Positions 43,686 through 53,669 of a DNA stretch of 64,000 bases are shown here, piece after piece. The stretch is from Prevotella sp. Its GTDB lineage: Bacteria > Bacteroidota > Bacteroidia > Bacteroidales > Bacteroidaceae. A program made the position numbers and the translations under genes. How positions within the stretch are numbered: the first letter of the stretch is position 1; the number at the start of each line of letters is the position of its first letter. Location of the stretch: NCBI GenBank assembly GCA_016291595.1, contig JAEEXN010000004.1, positions 23,030 through 87,029 of the forward strand, written 5' to 3'. Below the pieces are notes generated by a model. That model was not told the DNA's origin and did not search any database. It saw only the letters and a list, made by a program, of their open reading frames with translations.

Positions 43686-46600
43686 TTACTTTTTGGTAGT
43701 ACACTCATTGACGAGATATACGATACTCATATATGGAATACCAGTATTGCTTTGTAATCCAATCTCGCAGGTGCGACTATTTGAATATCCGATCTCGATG
43801 TGGTTTCGTTCAATCTGTGGACGAAGCTTTCTAAGTGCGTATTTGTTCATTTCTGGATATGTGAAACCACGGTCACCAGCGAAGCCACAACATCCTACGC
43901 CTTCAGGCAAATATACATTTGTTGAGCATAGACGCGCTAGTTGAATAAGCTGGTCAGAAACACCCATCTCACGAGTCGAGCATGTTATGTGTAAGGCAAT
44001 GTGGCGGTCAATGGGATGGAACTCCAACCGGTCTTTCAAGAATACCATAATGAATTCGGCTGGCTCATAAAGCTTCATCTTATGGATAACTTTCTTCATG
44101 CGATGCAGACATGGGCTTTGGTCGCACAAAACAGGATATCTTCCGTGCTCGCTGGCCTCCCAAAGAGCTTCCTCCAATTCTGCACTCTTACGGTCTGCAA
44201 TATCGAGCATTCCCTTACTCTCCCAGATTTGTCCGCAACACATTTTGTCCATTCCCTTCGGGAAAATAACCTCATAACCAGCCTTATTAAGCAACTGGCA
44301 GGTGTCATCTACGAGTGAGCGCTTCACGGGAGCCCCTTTGGCAAGTCCCATGGTTTGGTTGATACAGCTTGGGAAGTATACAACCTTCAGGTCCTCATTT
44401 TCAGCATTTCCTACATGCGAACCTGGCTTGGGCTGGTTCTTCCGCTTGGGCATGGCTGGTGTCCAAAGTGGCATTCCCATTTTATTAAGACTATTGCAGA
44501 TACCGCTCATAGCTTTGGTGCCAATAACACTATGGCCAAGATTGGCAACATCCAGCACGAGGCGCAGCCCAGACTTTATGCCAGCCATATGATTAGCGGC
44601 AAACTCACCGACTTTGTATCCTGTCTTATTGTTTAGCATGTCCATTTGACGGATGAGGTGAGTTAGTTCTCCGGTGTTAATCTTCATTGGACAAGATGTG
44701 GAGCAAAGCCCGTCGGTTGCACAAGTCTGATCTCCGTAATATTTATATTGCCGTTTAAGAGTTGCCACGCGGTCAGGGTTTGCGCCTGTGCTTTCCAACT
44801 CCCTAATCTCGCGCTGGATAGCGATACGCATACGCGATGATAAAGTCAAACCGCATGACATACAATTCACCTCACAGAATCCACACTCAATACACTTGTT
44901 GGCTCGTTTGACGGCCTCGATAGTCTCTTTGGCTGTAGAAACGCCCTCTTCACGGAAATAATGTCCTCCGTCGGGTACACGATCGAAGTCGAAATCCAAC
45001 ACCGGCAGCGGTTTAAGACACTTGATGAAGCACTCTGGGTCATCATTGAATATGACACCCTGGTTCAGAAGTCCTTGCGGGTCAAAGATTGCTTTGAGGT
45101 GGCACATAACGTCATATGCCTTGTCACGCCACTCATACTTCACGAAGGGAGCCATGTTACGGCCAGTACCATGTTCTGCCTTAAGCGAGCCGTCATATTC
45201 CTCAACGACAAGACGTGCCACATCGCGCATCATCTCCTCATAGCGTTTCACCTCACTTTCGCTCTTGAAACTTTGGTTTAGTATGAAATGGTAATTGCCT
45301 TCGAAAGCGTGACCATAGATGCAAGCATCGTCATAACCGTGGTCTGCAATCATTTTCTGGAGTTTTACGGTTGCCTCTGGCAGACTGTTAATTGGGAATG
45401 CAACATCCTCGATGAGACAAGATGTGCCAACGGGACGAGTACCACCTACAGATGGGAATATACCAGAACGAATAGCCCAATACTTACCGTAAACTTTCGG
45501 ATCTTCTGTGAACTCGGCAGGAATATAGAGACGGAACTGGCTTAAGCAGTCTTTTATACATTCGATCTTATGAAGCAGCTGCTCGTGGGTAATGCCTTTC
45601 GTCTCAGTAAGGATTGCTGTCAGGTTGTGATAGTCACCAGGCTCTACACCCTCTATCTTTCCTGCATCTACATCTTTCTTATATTGCAAGTATACGGGAT
45701 CGTCAACAGAGTTTAATGACATGTAGTCGAGCATCTCAGCACTCTTTACCATCAGGTTCTCTGCGCTCATCTTCAAATCCTCATCACCCGACTTGAGCTT
45801 CTTCATGGCAACAACGGCCTCACAGCTCTCTTTCATCGTGAGGAAATAAACCATAGCCGACGCCTTGTATTTATAGTCATGGAGGGTCTTCATGGTAACC
45901 TCGGAGAGGAATGCGAGCGTACCTTCTGAACCTACCAAGCAATGGGCCATAATGTCGAACGGATCGTCATAGGCAATTAGTGGGCGTATATTCAGACCTG
46001 TTACGTTTTTGATGCTATATTTTTGTTTGATACGGTCGGCTAATTCCTTGTCAGCTCTCACGCTATCACGTAAGTCCTCAATCTTCTTGATAAATTCTGG
46101 ATGAGTCTTACGGAATTGTTCTTTACTCTTCTCGTCGCCCGTGTCAACAATGGTTCCATCGGTGAGAATCATGCGTGCACTAACCATCATTCGGTCACTA
46201 TTGGCGTGTACACCGCAATTCATCCCTGAAGCGTTGTTGCACACGATACCTCCTACCATAGCACTGCCAATAGAAGCAGGATCGGGCGGGAATACTCTTC
46301 CGAAGGGTTTTAGAATTTCGTTAATACGGGCACCGACAATACCGGGTTGCATGCTGATAGTATCCTGATTAGGTCCAAGTGTATATTTTTCCCAATGCTT
46401 TCCTGCAACAATTAACACCGAATCACTAATGCTTTGACCTGATAAAGATGTACCGGCGGCACGAAAGGTAAAAGGCAGTTTGAATTTATTACAAACTTGG
46501 ATGATTCGGGCTACCTGTTGTTCATTGTCGCTACGGACAACAACCTTAGGAATTGCACGATAAAAACTAGCATCTGTACCCCATCCTAGTGTACGAAGCT

Positions 46601-46703
46601 CATCAGTGTAAATCTGATCCGAAGGAACGAACTCCTTGATGGCGGCAAGAAATTCGTTGTAAGGCAACGACTCTTGTCCTTTGTTGTTTGTTGATGTAGT
46701 CAT
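43686..46703 (-). CDS. FAD- and Fe-S-containing D-2-hydroxyacid dehydrogenase (YdiJ/Dld type)
   Basis: 1005-residue three-part flavoprotein, likely oxidising D-lactate or D-2-hydroxyglutarate and passing electrons to the quinone or another acceptor. The FAD-binding part at residues 1 to about 570 has FRAAGTSLSGQSI and GGIVCNNASGMNCG. Next is a double 4Fe-4S domain, CIECGFCEVNCMSCGLTLS and CATDGLCSTSCPM. Last come two CCG-type cysteine-rich modules (CCGQIWES and GCCGFAGDRGF), as in glycolate oxidase GlcF. No signal peptide. The E. coli YdiJ protein has the same length and order. Single gene facing mmdB. Substrate is inferred. Confidence 0.88.
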   Translation of the reverse strand: MTTSTNNKGQESLPYNEFLAAIKEFVPSDQIYTDELRTLGWGTDASFYRAIPKVVVRSDNEQQVARIIQVCNKFKLPFTFRAAGTSLSGQSISDSVLIVAGKHWEKYTLGPNQDTISMQPGIVGARINEILKPFGRVFPPDPASIGSAMVGGIVCNNASGMNCGVHANSDRMMVSARMILTDGTIVDTGDEKSKEQFRKTHPEFIKKIEDLRDSVRADKELADRIKQKYSIKNVTGLNIRPLIAYDDPFDIMAHCLVGSEGTLAFLSEVTMKTLHDYKYKASAMVYFLTMKESCEAVVAMKKLKSGDEDLKMSAENLMVKSAEMLDYMSLNSVDDPVYLQYKKDVDAGKIEGVEPGDYHNLTAILTETKGITHEQLLHKIECIKDCLSQFRLYIPAEFTEDPKVYGKYWAIRSGIFPSVGGTRPVGTSCLIEDVAFPINSLPEATVKLQKMIADHGYDDACIYGHAFEGNYHFILNQSFKSESEVKRYEEMMRDVARLVVEEYDGSLKAEHGTGRNMAPFVKYEWRDKAYDVMCHLKAIFDPQGLLNQGVIFNDDPECFIKCLKPLPVLDFDFDRVPDGGHYFREEGVSTAKETIEAVKRANKCIECGFCEVNCMSCGLTLSSRMRIAIQREIRELESTGANPDRVATLKRQYKYYGDQTCATDGLCSTSCPMKINTGELTHLIRQMDMLNNKTGYKVGEFAANHMAGIKSGLRLVLDVANLGHSVIGTKAMSGICNSLNKMGMPLWTPAMPKRKNQPKPGSHVGNAENEDLKVVYFPSCINQTMGLAKGAPVKRSLVDDTCQLLNKAGYEVIFPKGMDKMCCGQIWESKGMLDIADRKSAELEEALWEASEHGRYPVLCDQSPCLHRMKKVIHKMKLYEPAEFIMVFLKDRLEFHPIDRHIALHITCSTREMGVSDQLIQLARLCSTNVYLPEGVGCCGFAGDRGFTYPEMNKYALRKLRPQIERNHIEIGYSNSRTCEIGLQSNTGIPYMSIVYLVNECTTKK

Positions 46704-46778
46704 AATGTACGCGTATTTTTAGTTTGTTGATTAATAAAATCGTGAGTATACTCCATAGAGTTCACAGTTCAAATAGTA

Positions 46779-48155
46779 TTAGAATATCTCAAGGGCAAAT
46801 GCCTCTTTTTTCATGTTCTTCGGCAGGAAGACCGTAGCTCGATTGCCTTTGACCGTGGTTGTCATCTTTATGCCAGTAGCCAACAACCGAGCACCTTTTC
46901 GTGGTATGTTATTTGACCAAGTGATTGAGAGTGGCATGGGTTCTTCTTCTTTAGGCAGATAAATAGCATAGCGGCTTTTACCGTCCTTTGAGGCAGTAAA
47001 CCAGAGATTTCCCTCATGGTAGTGATTCGTAGGGCATGTGCCATAGATGGCCTTGCCGTTTAAGCGTAACCATCGACCGATTTCTTTTAAACGCTCAACA
47101 ACTTCGGGTTGTATGGTTCCTTCTGGCGTCGGTCCTATACCTAATACAAGATTACCTCCTTTGGCGACAACCTCGACTAGTGTGGCAATCACCTTGCCGG
47201 CACTTTTCCAACGTGGATTTCTTACATATCCCCAATCATCACTCAAAGGAATGCAACTCTCCCATGGATAGTCAAGTTGTGTCTCGGGGATGGTACGCTC
47301 GGGCGTCTGATAGTTCTCGTAAGGGCCATGTATGGTCCGGTCGACAATAATAATCCCCGGCTGGTGGCTGCGCGCCATTTGGGCAATACGCGGCATGTCT
47401 ATGTCCTGACCTCGATTGTCGGGCCAAACCCACCCGCCGTCGAGCCAAAGGATATCGACCTTCCCATAACGAGATAGAATCTCATCAAGCTGACAATAGG
47501 TGAATTGCTTGAAACGGTTCCATCGGTCCGGATGCTGCTTTGTCGAGTAGTTCACATTTCGCCCTTTTTTGCCATACACATCCCACCAATAATCTTGCGA
47601 ATGCCAGTCGGGTTTCGAAAAATATGTGCCTACAACGAAATTACGGTTTCGATAGGCGTCGAGCACATGTTTCAGAACATCTCTGCGGTCATCATTCCGA
47701 AACGCATGCCGGGCAATGGTGAAATCTGTCTCATTTGAATCGAACATGCAAAAACCGTCATGATGCTTAGTCGTAAAAATCATGTAGCGCATTCCGGCTT
47801 CACTACAAACATCTGCCCATTGTGCGGGGGCGAACTGGGTGGGATTAAACTCATCGGCTAATGAGAAATACCAACCCATATATTGCTGGTAGGTGCGCGT
47901 TGTGTCACGGGTAATCCAATCCTCGTCGCATATAGACCACGATTCCACAATACCAGGAACAGAGTAAAGCCCCCAATGCAACAACACGCCAAACTTCAGG
48001 TCTTGCCATGAATGAAGGTTCTGTACTACCAAAGCGTCGGAAGGCCACTGGTATGTCTCCGATTGTGCATGCACATTTTCTTGTGCCATAATGCTCAAGG
48101 AGAAAGCTATTCCAAGTAGCCATACAGATAATCTGATAGCAATAATCCTTTTCAT
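46779..48155 (-). CDS. GH29 alpha-L-fucosidase, secreted
   Basis: 458-residue glycosidase with a signal peptide (about 1-30). The GH29 barrel carries FGVLLHWGLYSVPG, the segment MIFTTKHHDGFCMFDS, and the nucleophile in ILWLDGGW (Asp239). It then has GNLVLGIGPTPEGTI and a small C-terminal sandwich. The enzyme should release alpha-L-fucose from host or plant glycans. No SusC/SusD genes adjoin it. The acid/base residue in GH29 is not conserved enough to point out. Confidence 0.92.
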   Translation of the reverse strand: MKRIIAIRLSVWLLGIAFSLSIMAQENVHAQSETYQWPSDALVVQNLHSWQDLKFGVLLHWGLYSVPGIVESWSICDEDWITRDTTRTYQQYMGWYFSLADEFNPTQFAPAQWADVCSEAGMRYMIFTTKHHDGFCMFDSNETDFTIARHAFRNDDRRDVLKHVLDAYRNRNFVVGTYFSKPDWHSQDYWWDVYGKKGRNVNYSTKQHPDRWNRFKQFTYCQLDEILSRYGKVDILWLDGGWVWPDNRGQDIDMPRIAQMARSHQPGIIIVDRTIHGPYENYQTPERTIPETQLDYPWESCIPLSDDWGYVRNPRWKSAGKVIATLVEVVAKGGNLVLGIGPTPEGTIQPEVVERLKEIGRWLRLNGKAIYGTCPTNHYHEGNLWFTASKDGKSRYAIYLPKEEEPMPLSITWSNNIPRKGARLLATGIKMTTTVKGNRATVFLPKNMKKEAFALEIF

Positions 48156-48185
48156 GGTTGTATTATTATTGTAGTATTAAGTTCA

Positions 48186-48193
48186 CAAATATA
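48186..48193 (-). promoter_or_regulatory. -7 box of the GH29 gene
   Basis: Minus strand TATATTTG fits TAnnTTTG, 31 bases before the start codon. Confidence 0.45.
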
Positions 48194-48256
48194 ATAATCT
48201 TTTGCGAAACTAAAAAATATTTTTGGCAAAAAGTCAAAATAGATACGTTTTTTATT

Positions 48257-48264
48257 TATCTTTG
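48257..48264 (+). promoter_or_regulatory. -7 box of the acetyltransferase gene
   Basis: TATCTTTG followed by CA. It lies downstream of the first in-frame start, so it supports ATG 48308. Confidence 0.55.
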
Positions 48265-48307
48265 CATCAAGATAAATGTTATCCATGAACCTGAAACTCA
48301 GATTTAT

Positions 48308-48817
48308 ATGAAATACGCTATTAGAAAATCAACGATGTCCGACGTCCCCACCCTGTTGCTATTGGCTGATGAGGCACGACAGACCATGCGTAAAAGCGGA
48401 AACACAAATCAATGGATCAACGGCTATCCTGATGAGTATGCCTTTGCGAACGACATTAGCCACGGACATTGTTATGTTGTGGAAGACAAGGATACCAAGC
48501 TACCTTATGGTACCTTCGCATTCATTCCAAGTCCTGAGCCAACCTATGCAACCATTTATCAAGGTGAATGGCTGGACACGGATAATCCATACTTCGTTAT
48601 TCATCGAATAGCAAGCTCCTTTGGAAGCCGGGGAGTGCTCTCTGCGATTCTGGAGTATTGCTTTACGCAAACAAACAACATCCGTATTGACACTCATCGC
48701 GACAACTGCATTATGCGGCATTTGCTTGAGAAATACGGTTTCACATATTGCGGAATCATCTATCTTGCCAATGGCGACGAACGGCTTGCCTTTCAGAAAA
48801 TCATCAACAAAAAGTAA
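48308..48817 (+). CDS. GNAT-family N-acetyltransferase
   Basis: 169-residue acyltransferase that would move an acetyl group from acetyl-CoA to an amine. It begins YAIRKSTMSDVPTLLLLADEA, the usual first strand and helix of the fold, and ends with the family's typical DNCIMRHLLEKYGFTYCGII, where the Asn-to-Gly-Phe helix and last strands bind CoA. The substrate is unknown. The reading frame is open 50 codons further upstream, but the promoter lies in that part. It is 94 bases before the SDR gene, possibly in one unit. Confidence 0.85.
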   Translation: MKYAIRKSTMSDVPTLLLLADEARQTMRKSGNTNQWINGYPDEYAFANDISHGHCYVVEDKDTKLPYGTFAFIPSPEPTYATIYQGEWLDTDNPYFVIHRIASSFGSRGVLSAILEYCFTQTNNIRIDTHRDNCIMRHLLEKYGFTYCGIIYLANGDERLAFQKIINKK

Positions 48818-48911
48818 GTAAAGTACAAGTCTAATTAACTTGTGTATATCTTATAAAATCAGATATTTATTTAAATCAAGTTTATACAATTAATCGAATT
48901 TACCAAACGAC

Positions 48912-49676
48912 ATGAACAAGAAACTCGTATTCATCACTGGTGCGTCCTCCGGTATTGGTGAGGCTTGTGCACGTAAATTTGCGGCTAATGGTTACCGTCT
49001 TATTCTCAATGCGAGAAGCATTGACAAATTGGAAACTTTAAAAGTCGAATTACAAACTCAATACGGCTCTGATATCATGCTCCTGCCCTTTGACGTGCGC
49101 GACCGACTTGAGGCAGAGAAGATGATTAGCAATCTGCCCGCAGACTTCAAAGACATTGACATACTTGTCAACAATGCAGGTTTGGCTTTGGGACTTGAAA
49201 AAGAACAGGAAGGTGACGTTGACCAATGGTATACGATGATAGATACCAATGTAAAGGCCTTGTTGCTCATTACCCGTCTTGTGGTGCCGGGGATGGTTGC
49301 CCGTGGGTGTGGCCACGTCATCAATATCGGATCGGTGGCTGGTGATGCAGCTTATCCTGGTGGAGCTGTGTATTGCGCCACAAAAGCTGCCGTGAAAACA
49401 ATCACCGACGGTTTGCGCATGGATTTGTTCGATACGCCTGTCCGCGTTACAAATGTGAAGCCCGGTCTTGTGGAGACCAACTTCTCGAATGTCCGTTTTA
49501 GTGGTGATACCGAGAGAGCCAAAAAGGTTTATCAAGGAATTCAACCGCTTACGGGAGCAGATATAGCCGATGTGGTTTTTTTTGCGGCCTCCGCTCCTTC
49601 ACATGTCCAAATAGCCGAGGTGTTGGTATTGGCAACCCATCAGGCATCAGGCTCGCATATCTGGCGAAAGAGTTAA
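48912..49676 (+). CDS. Short-chain dehydrogenase/reductase, YdfG-like
   Basis: 254-residue classical SDR with the cofactor motif TGASSGIG (residues 9-16), NNAG near 87, the catalytic Ser in NIGSVAG, and YCATK (Tyr and Lys). After that, VRVTNVKPGLVETNFSNVRF matches YdfG-type enzymes acting on 3-hydroxy acids such as L-allo-threonine or serine with NADP. An Arg rather than Asp at the end of the second strand (NARS) also suits NADP. Function by family only. Confidence 0.88.
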   Translation: MNKKLVFITGASSGIGEACARKFAANGYRLILNARSIDKLETLKVELQTQYGSDIMLLPFDVRDRLEAEKMISNLPADFKDIDILVNNAGLALGLEKEQEGDVDQWYTMIDTNVKALLLITRLVVPGMVARGCGHVINIGSVAGDAAYPGGAVYCATKAAVKTITDGLRMDLFDTPVRVTNVKPGLVETNFSNVRFSGDTERAKKVYQGIQPLTGADIADVVFFAASAPSHVQIAEVLVLATHQASGSHIWRKS

Positions 49677-49707
49677 AAGACGATATGATTGGAACACGGG
49701 CGATACA

Positions 49708-50535
49708 TTATTCCTTCCTACTCGTCCGTGCTCCTATCATGCTTTTCAGGTGTCTTTCCAGGATGTGGAAAGAAGGCTCCACCATACTTCCATGATCGTG
49801 CCCGTCAATCTCGTATAGGTATGTGTCGTTATGGCCTACCAGTTTCATCATTCGTGCCAAGTACTGGTTTTCGTCATAACGTCCATAAAGTTCCAATTCC
49901 CTGTCTCCACATATCAGAATGAGTGGTGGACAATCCTTACGTACCCAATAGAGTGGCGCATATTCATCAATGGTAGGCTGCAGAGGGTCAATCCCTTGCA
50001 TTTTCCGTACATTATAGTGCGTAATAGCCTGGCCGCTGAATGGTACATACATCATTACCGAGTCAGCATCCATGTCGTATCTCGCCAGCCACTCTTTGTT
50101 CAGACAGAGCATCATTCCCAGATAACCACCGGCAGAATGCCCGGTTACGACCATTTGGCGTTTGTCGCCGCCATATTCTCCTATGTGACGGTAGACCCAC
50201 GCAACGGCCTCGGCTGCATCATCGATGGTTTTGTCTACTGTTACCTTAGGAAGCAGGCGATAGTTAACGCCTACTACAACATACCCTCTCCCCTTTAGTT
50301 TTGCAGGAATTTCTTTTTGTCCGGCTTCTAAACCTCCGCCATGGAACCACACCATCACCGGACAGTCTTTCTTCCCTACGGGATAGTAAATGTCCAGTTT
50401 AAGGCGCTCAACGGCATAACTGTCGTTCTTTTTCGTATAGCTGATGTCCGTAACGGTCTTGTACTCTTGTGCTTCTGCTCCGAGCACCAACAATAAGGTG
50501 CAGAGCAACATCATCAATCTATTTTTCATGTTCAT
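49708..50535 (-). CDS. Secreted alpha/beta-hydrolase esterase (BD-FAE-like)
   Basis: 275-residue esterase. The oxyanion motif FHGGGLEAGQ, the nucleophile elbow GHSAGGYLG, and the later Asp (CGDRELELY) and His (DGHDHGSM) form a typical alpha/beta-hydrolase triad. This resembles bifunctional carbohydrate esterase and feruloyl esterases. A signal peptide follows the chosen start (MNMKNRLMMLLCTLLLVLGAEA). The frame allows ATG 50568 with 11 extra polar residues, and ATG 50529 is also possible. It is divergent from the GH9 gene, so both may act on plant cell wall material. Confidence 0.85.
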   Translation of the reverse strand: MNMKNRLMMLLCTLLLVLGAEAQEYKTVTDISYTKKNDSYAVERLKLDIYYPVGKKDCPVMVWFHGGGLEAGQKEIPAKLKGRGYVVVGVNYRLLPKVTVDKTIDDAAEAVAWVYRHIGEYGGDKRQMVVTGHSAGGYLGMMLCLNKEWLARYDMDADSVMMYVPFSGQAITHYNVRKMQGIDPLQPTIDEYAPLYWVRKDCPPLILICGDRELELYGRYDENQYLARMMKLVGHNDTYLYEIDGHDHGSMVEPSFHILERHLKSMIGARTSRKE

Positions 50536-50626
50536 GATTATGTCTGTTTGGGTTTTGTGATTATTCATTTCATATTAAGTTTCAGCAAATTGCAATGAAG
50601 AGGAAAGTGTCTATACATCCTTTTTG

Positions 50627-50657
50627 CAAAGATACAACTTTTCCCGAAACTATGAAA
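50627..50657 (-). promoter_or_regulatory. Promoter of the esterase gene
   Basis: Minus strand: TATCTTTG (50627-50634) followed by CA, with TTTC (50654-50657) 19 bases upstream in place of TTTG. Confidence 0.6.
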
Positions 50658-50771
50658 CTTTTCTAGAGATAAACGAAGAATCGCCAGAGTTTCCAATCGG
50701 TAAGTTTTTCGCTTATGTATCATCTTTCTTTAAAAATGCATCATTGCGGCAAAACAAAGAGAATTAGCTCC

Positions 50772-50800
50772 TTGAAATCTATAAATAATTTGTATATTTG
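50772..50800 (+). promoter_or_regulatory. Promoter of the GH9 gene
   Basis: TATATTTG (50793-50800) followed by CA, with TTG (50772-50774) and an 18-base spacer. It lies within the 5' extension of the open frame and supports start at 50835. Confidence 0.6.
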
Positions 50801-50834
50801 CAATGATATATCGGTTTTAATTAGTTATCAACAC

Positions 50835-53396
50835 ATGAACAAACGAACAGCTTTCTTTTTTGCCTTTCTTTTGTCTGCCGTTACCTCAATGGCACAAGGC
50901 CTCCGACTTAATGAGAATGAGTATTTTGAGCGACAAGGTGTTAACATCTTGGTGTTCAGCAATAACTTCAATGGCGGATTCAATGATGAGAAGAACTCTG
51001 GTATTGAGATTATCCATCATGGTGAACGAACCGTACAAGGTGGTGCCATACGCCTGAACAACACTCCAGAGCAATGGGATCTTGTCCCAAAGACAGTCAG
51101 CAGGAAAGTAAACCGAGAAACAGGTTCCATCGAAGTTGCATTACGCTACGATGAATATGATTTCGACAGTCGTATTGTGGTAACTGCCAAGGACAAAGCC
51201 GTGGAGATCGCCGTATGGCTGGACAAGCCAGTTCCCGAAAAACTTGTTGGAGAGGCAGGACTGAACATAGAATTCCTTCCTTCGAAATACTGGCTGAAAA
51301 CTTTCACCATGGATGGACGTCTGAACCGATTGCCTCGCTATGCGGTCAGTCAGACAGTTACCAGGCCGAATAGTGAGAAGCCCCGTCAGTTTAAAGGTTT
51401 CAAAACCTACGATGATCGTGGTACGAACCGTTTTGTCGACCCTCTTCCCATAGAGAAAGGCCATACGTTGGTAATGGCTACCGATACTCCGGAGCGAATG
51501 ATTAGCGTCAGAAGTGATGACGCGGAGTTAAGCTTGTACGACGGGCGTATATTGGCACAGAACGGTTGGTTTGTTTTACGGAGTATATTACCAGCTGGAA
51601 AGACAGGCAAGGTCGTTGCGTGGACGGTAGAGCCTAATGCCGTCGATGGATGGATTCGTGAGCCGAACATTGGCTTTTCTCAGGTTGGCTATATGCCTCA
51701 CCAGCCAAAGGTTGCTGTCATAGAGCTCGATAAGGCTGACACACCTCAGACAACAGCTCGTCTCTTGTGTATCGATGAAAATGGAAAAACCGTAGAGGCG
51801 GTCCGTGGCGAGGTAAAGCCTTGGGGACCATACTTCAAGTATAACTATGTGAAATTCAACCTTTCGCAGGTCACACAACCTGGCGTGTATATGATTGAGT
51901 ATGGCAAAACGCTAACCAATAATTTTATCATTGACGAGCATGTCTACGACCGGATAACAGACGCCACCACCGACGTTTGGATTCCCATACACATGAACCA
52001 TATGTACGTGAACGAAGGCTATCGTGCCTGGCATGGTGAACCTTTTAAGGAAGGCTACCTCCAAGCTCCGCCAAGCGACCATTTCGACTTACATTTCCAA
52101 GGGGAAACCACGGATACGAAATATAAGCCATATGAGCTGATTCCCAGTCTGAACGTTGGCGGCTTCTTCGACGCTGGTGACTTTGACATCGAGACTGGAT
52201 CAAATATTAATGTGGTGTACAATTTTGTGAAGACATGGGAAACGTTTAAGCCCATGCGCGATGAGACTTTTGTCAGCCAAAAGCAGCGTTACGTTGACTT
52301 GCGCCGTCCTGACGGTATTCCCGACATTTTGAAATTCATTGAGCATGGAACCCTGAACTTGGTGGCTCAGGCCGAGCAAATCGGTCATATGGCCTTGACA
52401 CTCTCCAATTCTGTTCTTGACAATTATCACCATCTTGGCGACGCCGCATCCATTACCGACGGGTTACATTACGACCCGTCGCTGAAGCCATACGAAATCT
52501 CACTTGATGGGAAACGGAGCGGAACACCTGATGATATGTGGGCTTTCACAACGCGCAATCCGCAGCTCGATTTCAGGGCTGCCACTATGTTTGCCGCGGC
52601 CAGCAAGGCTTTGGCTGGATACAATGACGACATGGCAGAACGTGCGCTTAACCTGTCGAAGAGGCTTATGAAAGAAGCATCTGAGCTCATGGCAAGCAGA
52701 CAAGGTAAACTAGAATCTGACAACGATAATAACTCGTATCAGGCACCAAGGAGAGACGCGGCCCGATTGGGTAACATGAGCACTAACCTGCAACTCTATG
52801 GCGCCACGGGCGAGAAACAGTACTTGAGAGAATTTGAAAAGAATATCTGGTGGGCGCTCGACAATCATCTGCAATATAGCATGCAACCGGCCCTCGATGC
52901 CATTCAATATCTTGATGAAGCGTATAAAAAGAGACTTTGCCCTTATGTGAGGAAATACAACGAGTATATTGAGAGTTTTGAGAAAAACAATCCTTATGGA
53001 GTGCCCATAGGATTAGGTAACTGGGCTGGCGGTGGTCAGGTGATGAGCTTTGGAACTACGGTTTGCTTCGCTCATCTCTATTTCCCCGACATTGTAGGCA
53101 AAGACAAAATTTACCGCACGGCAGACTGGCTTTTCGGTTGCCATCCATACCATAATTACTCTTTTGTAGCTGCTGTGGGAGCCGCACGCCCCAAAGCCGT
53201 ATTCTATGGAAACAACCGTGCCGATTTCTCTTTTATTCCTGGCAATGTTGCGCCCGGTTTGCTTTTCCGCCGCCCCGATCATTTCGAGAATTTCGACGAC
53301 TGGCCATTCCTTTGGGGACAAAACGAGGGAACCATAGCCGACAATACCCAGTATGTCATCTTCGGGTCGGCATTAAAACAATTAGTCAATCGTTAA
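50835..53396 (+). CDS. GH9 glycosidase with N-terminal beta-sandwich domains
   Basis: 853-residue secreted enzyme; signal peptide MNKRTAFFFAFLLSAVTSMA. Residues about 21-300 form an unrecognised N-terminal region, likely beta-rich. The CelD_N immunoglobulin-like domain begins near 303 (IGFSQVGYMPHQPKVAVIELD) and the GH9 helical barrel fills the rest. In it GGFFDAGDFD holds the base Asp pair. NNRADFSFIPGNVAPGLLF follows, and the acid Glu is in WGQNEGTI near the end. GH9 includes endoglucanases, but Bacteroidetes members with this long N terminus often act on other glucans or glycosaminoglycan-like substrates. The open frame extends 40 codons upstream through the promoter, so that part is excluded. 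Confidence 0.88.
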   Translation: MNKRTAFFFAFLLSAVTSMAQGLRLNENEYFERQGVNILVFSNNFNGGFNDEKNSGIEIIHHGERTVQGGAIRLNNTPEQWDLVPKTVSRKVNRETGSIEVALRYDEYDFDSRIVVTAKDKAVEIAVWLDKPVPEKLVGEAGLNIEFLPSKYWLKTFTMDGRLNRLPRYAVSQTVTRPNSEKPRQFKGFKTYDDRGTNRFVDPLPIEKGHTLVMATDTPERMISVRSDDAELSLYDGRILAQNGWFVLRSILPAGKTGKVVAWTVEPNAVDGWIREPNIGFSQVGYMPHQPKVAVIELDKADTPQTTARLLCIDENGKTVEAVRGEVKPWGPYFKYNYVKFNLSQVTQPGVYMIEYGKTLTNNFIIDEHVYDRITDATTDVWIPIHMNHMYVNEGYRAWHGEPFKEGYLQAPPSDHFDLHFQGETTDTKYKPYELIPSLNVGGFFDAGDFDIETGSNINVVYNFVKTWETFKPMRDETFVSQKQRYVDLRRPDGIPDILKFIEHGTLNLVAQAEQIGHMALTLSNSVLDNYHHLGDAASITDGLHYDPSLKPYEISLDGKRSGTPDDMWAFTTRNPQLDFRAATMFAAASKALAGYNDDMAERALNLSKRLMKEASELMASRQGKLESDNDNNSYQAPRRDAARLGNMSTNLQLYGATGEKQYLREFEKNIWWALDNHLQYSMQPALDAIQYLDEAYKKRLCPYVRKYNEYIESFEKNNPYGVPIGLGNWAGGGQVMSFGTTVCFAHLYFPDIVGKDKIYRTADWLFGCHPYHNYSFVAAVGAARPKAVFYGNNRADFSFIPGNVAPGLLFRRPDHFENFDDWPFLWGQNEGTIADNTQYVIFGSALKQLVNR

Positions 53397-53533
53397 TAGA
53401 CTGCCTGTCAGTTGTCTATAAGAACATTGATAATCAGCAGGCTTGCCCAACAGGCGGCTTGTCAACCATTCAACTTATCTGTCAGCCTTAAGATGTAGAC
53501 GCTACATCTCTGCTCTTGAGAATGTATAAAATA

Positions 53534-53597
53534 AGGAGTTAGCGAACGACTCTTTTGATGACCGAATCATGACATCTTTATCGTTTCACTAACTCCT
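53534..53597 (-). terminator. Inverted repeat in the GH9/dcp gap, possible terminator
   Basis: AGGAGTTAG (53534-53542) pairs with CTAACTCCT (53589-53597) across a 46-base loop. On the minus strand it is followed by TTATTTTATAC. The rest of the 273-base gap between GH9 and dcp holds nothing I can identify. Confidence 0.45.
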
Positions 53598-53669
53598 GTC
53601 TTGATTGTTCACAGCTCTAAGCCCAAAGCAAGTTCTATGCATTTAGCGAAGAACCCACAGCATGCGCCA

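Noticed and set aside
48827..48845. ACAAGT/ACTTGT inverted repeat between the acetyltransferase and SDR genes
   Set aside because: Only six base pairs; expected by chance in AT-rich DNA.
46779..53396. Polysaccharide utilisation locus around GH29, the esterase and GH9
   Set aside because: No SusC/SusD pair or dedicated regulator is present, and the genes face different directions.
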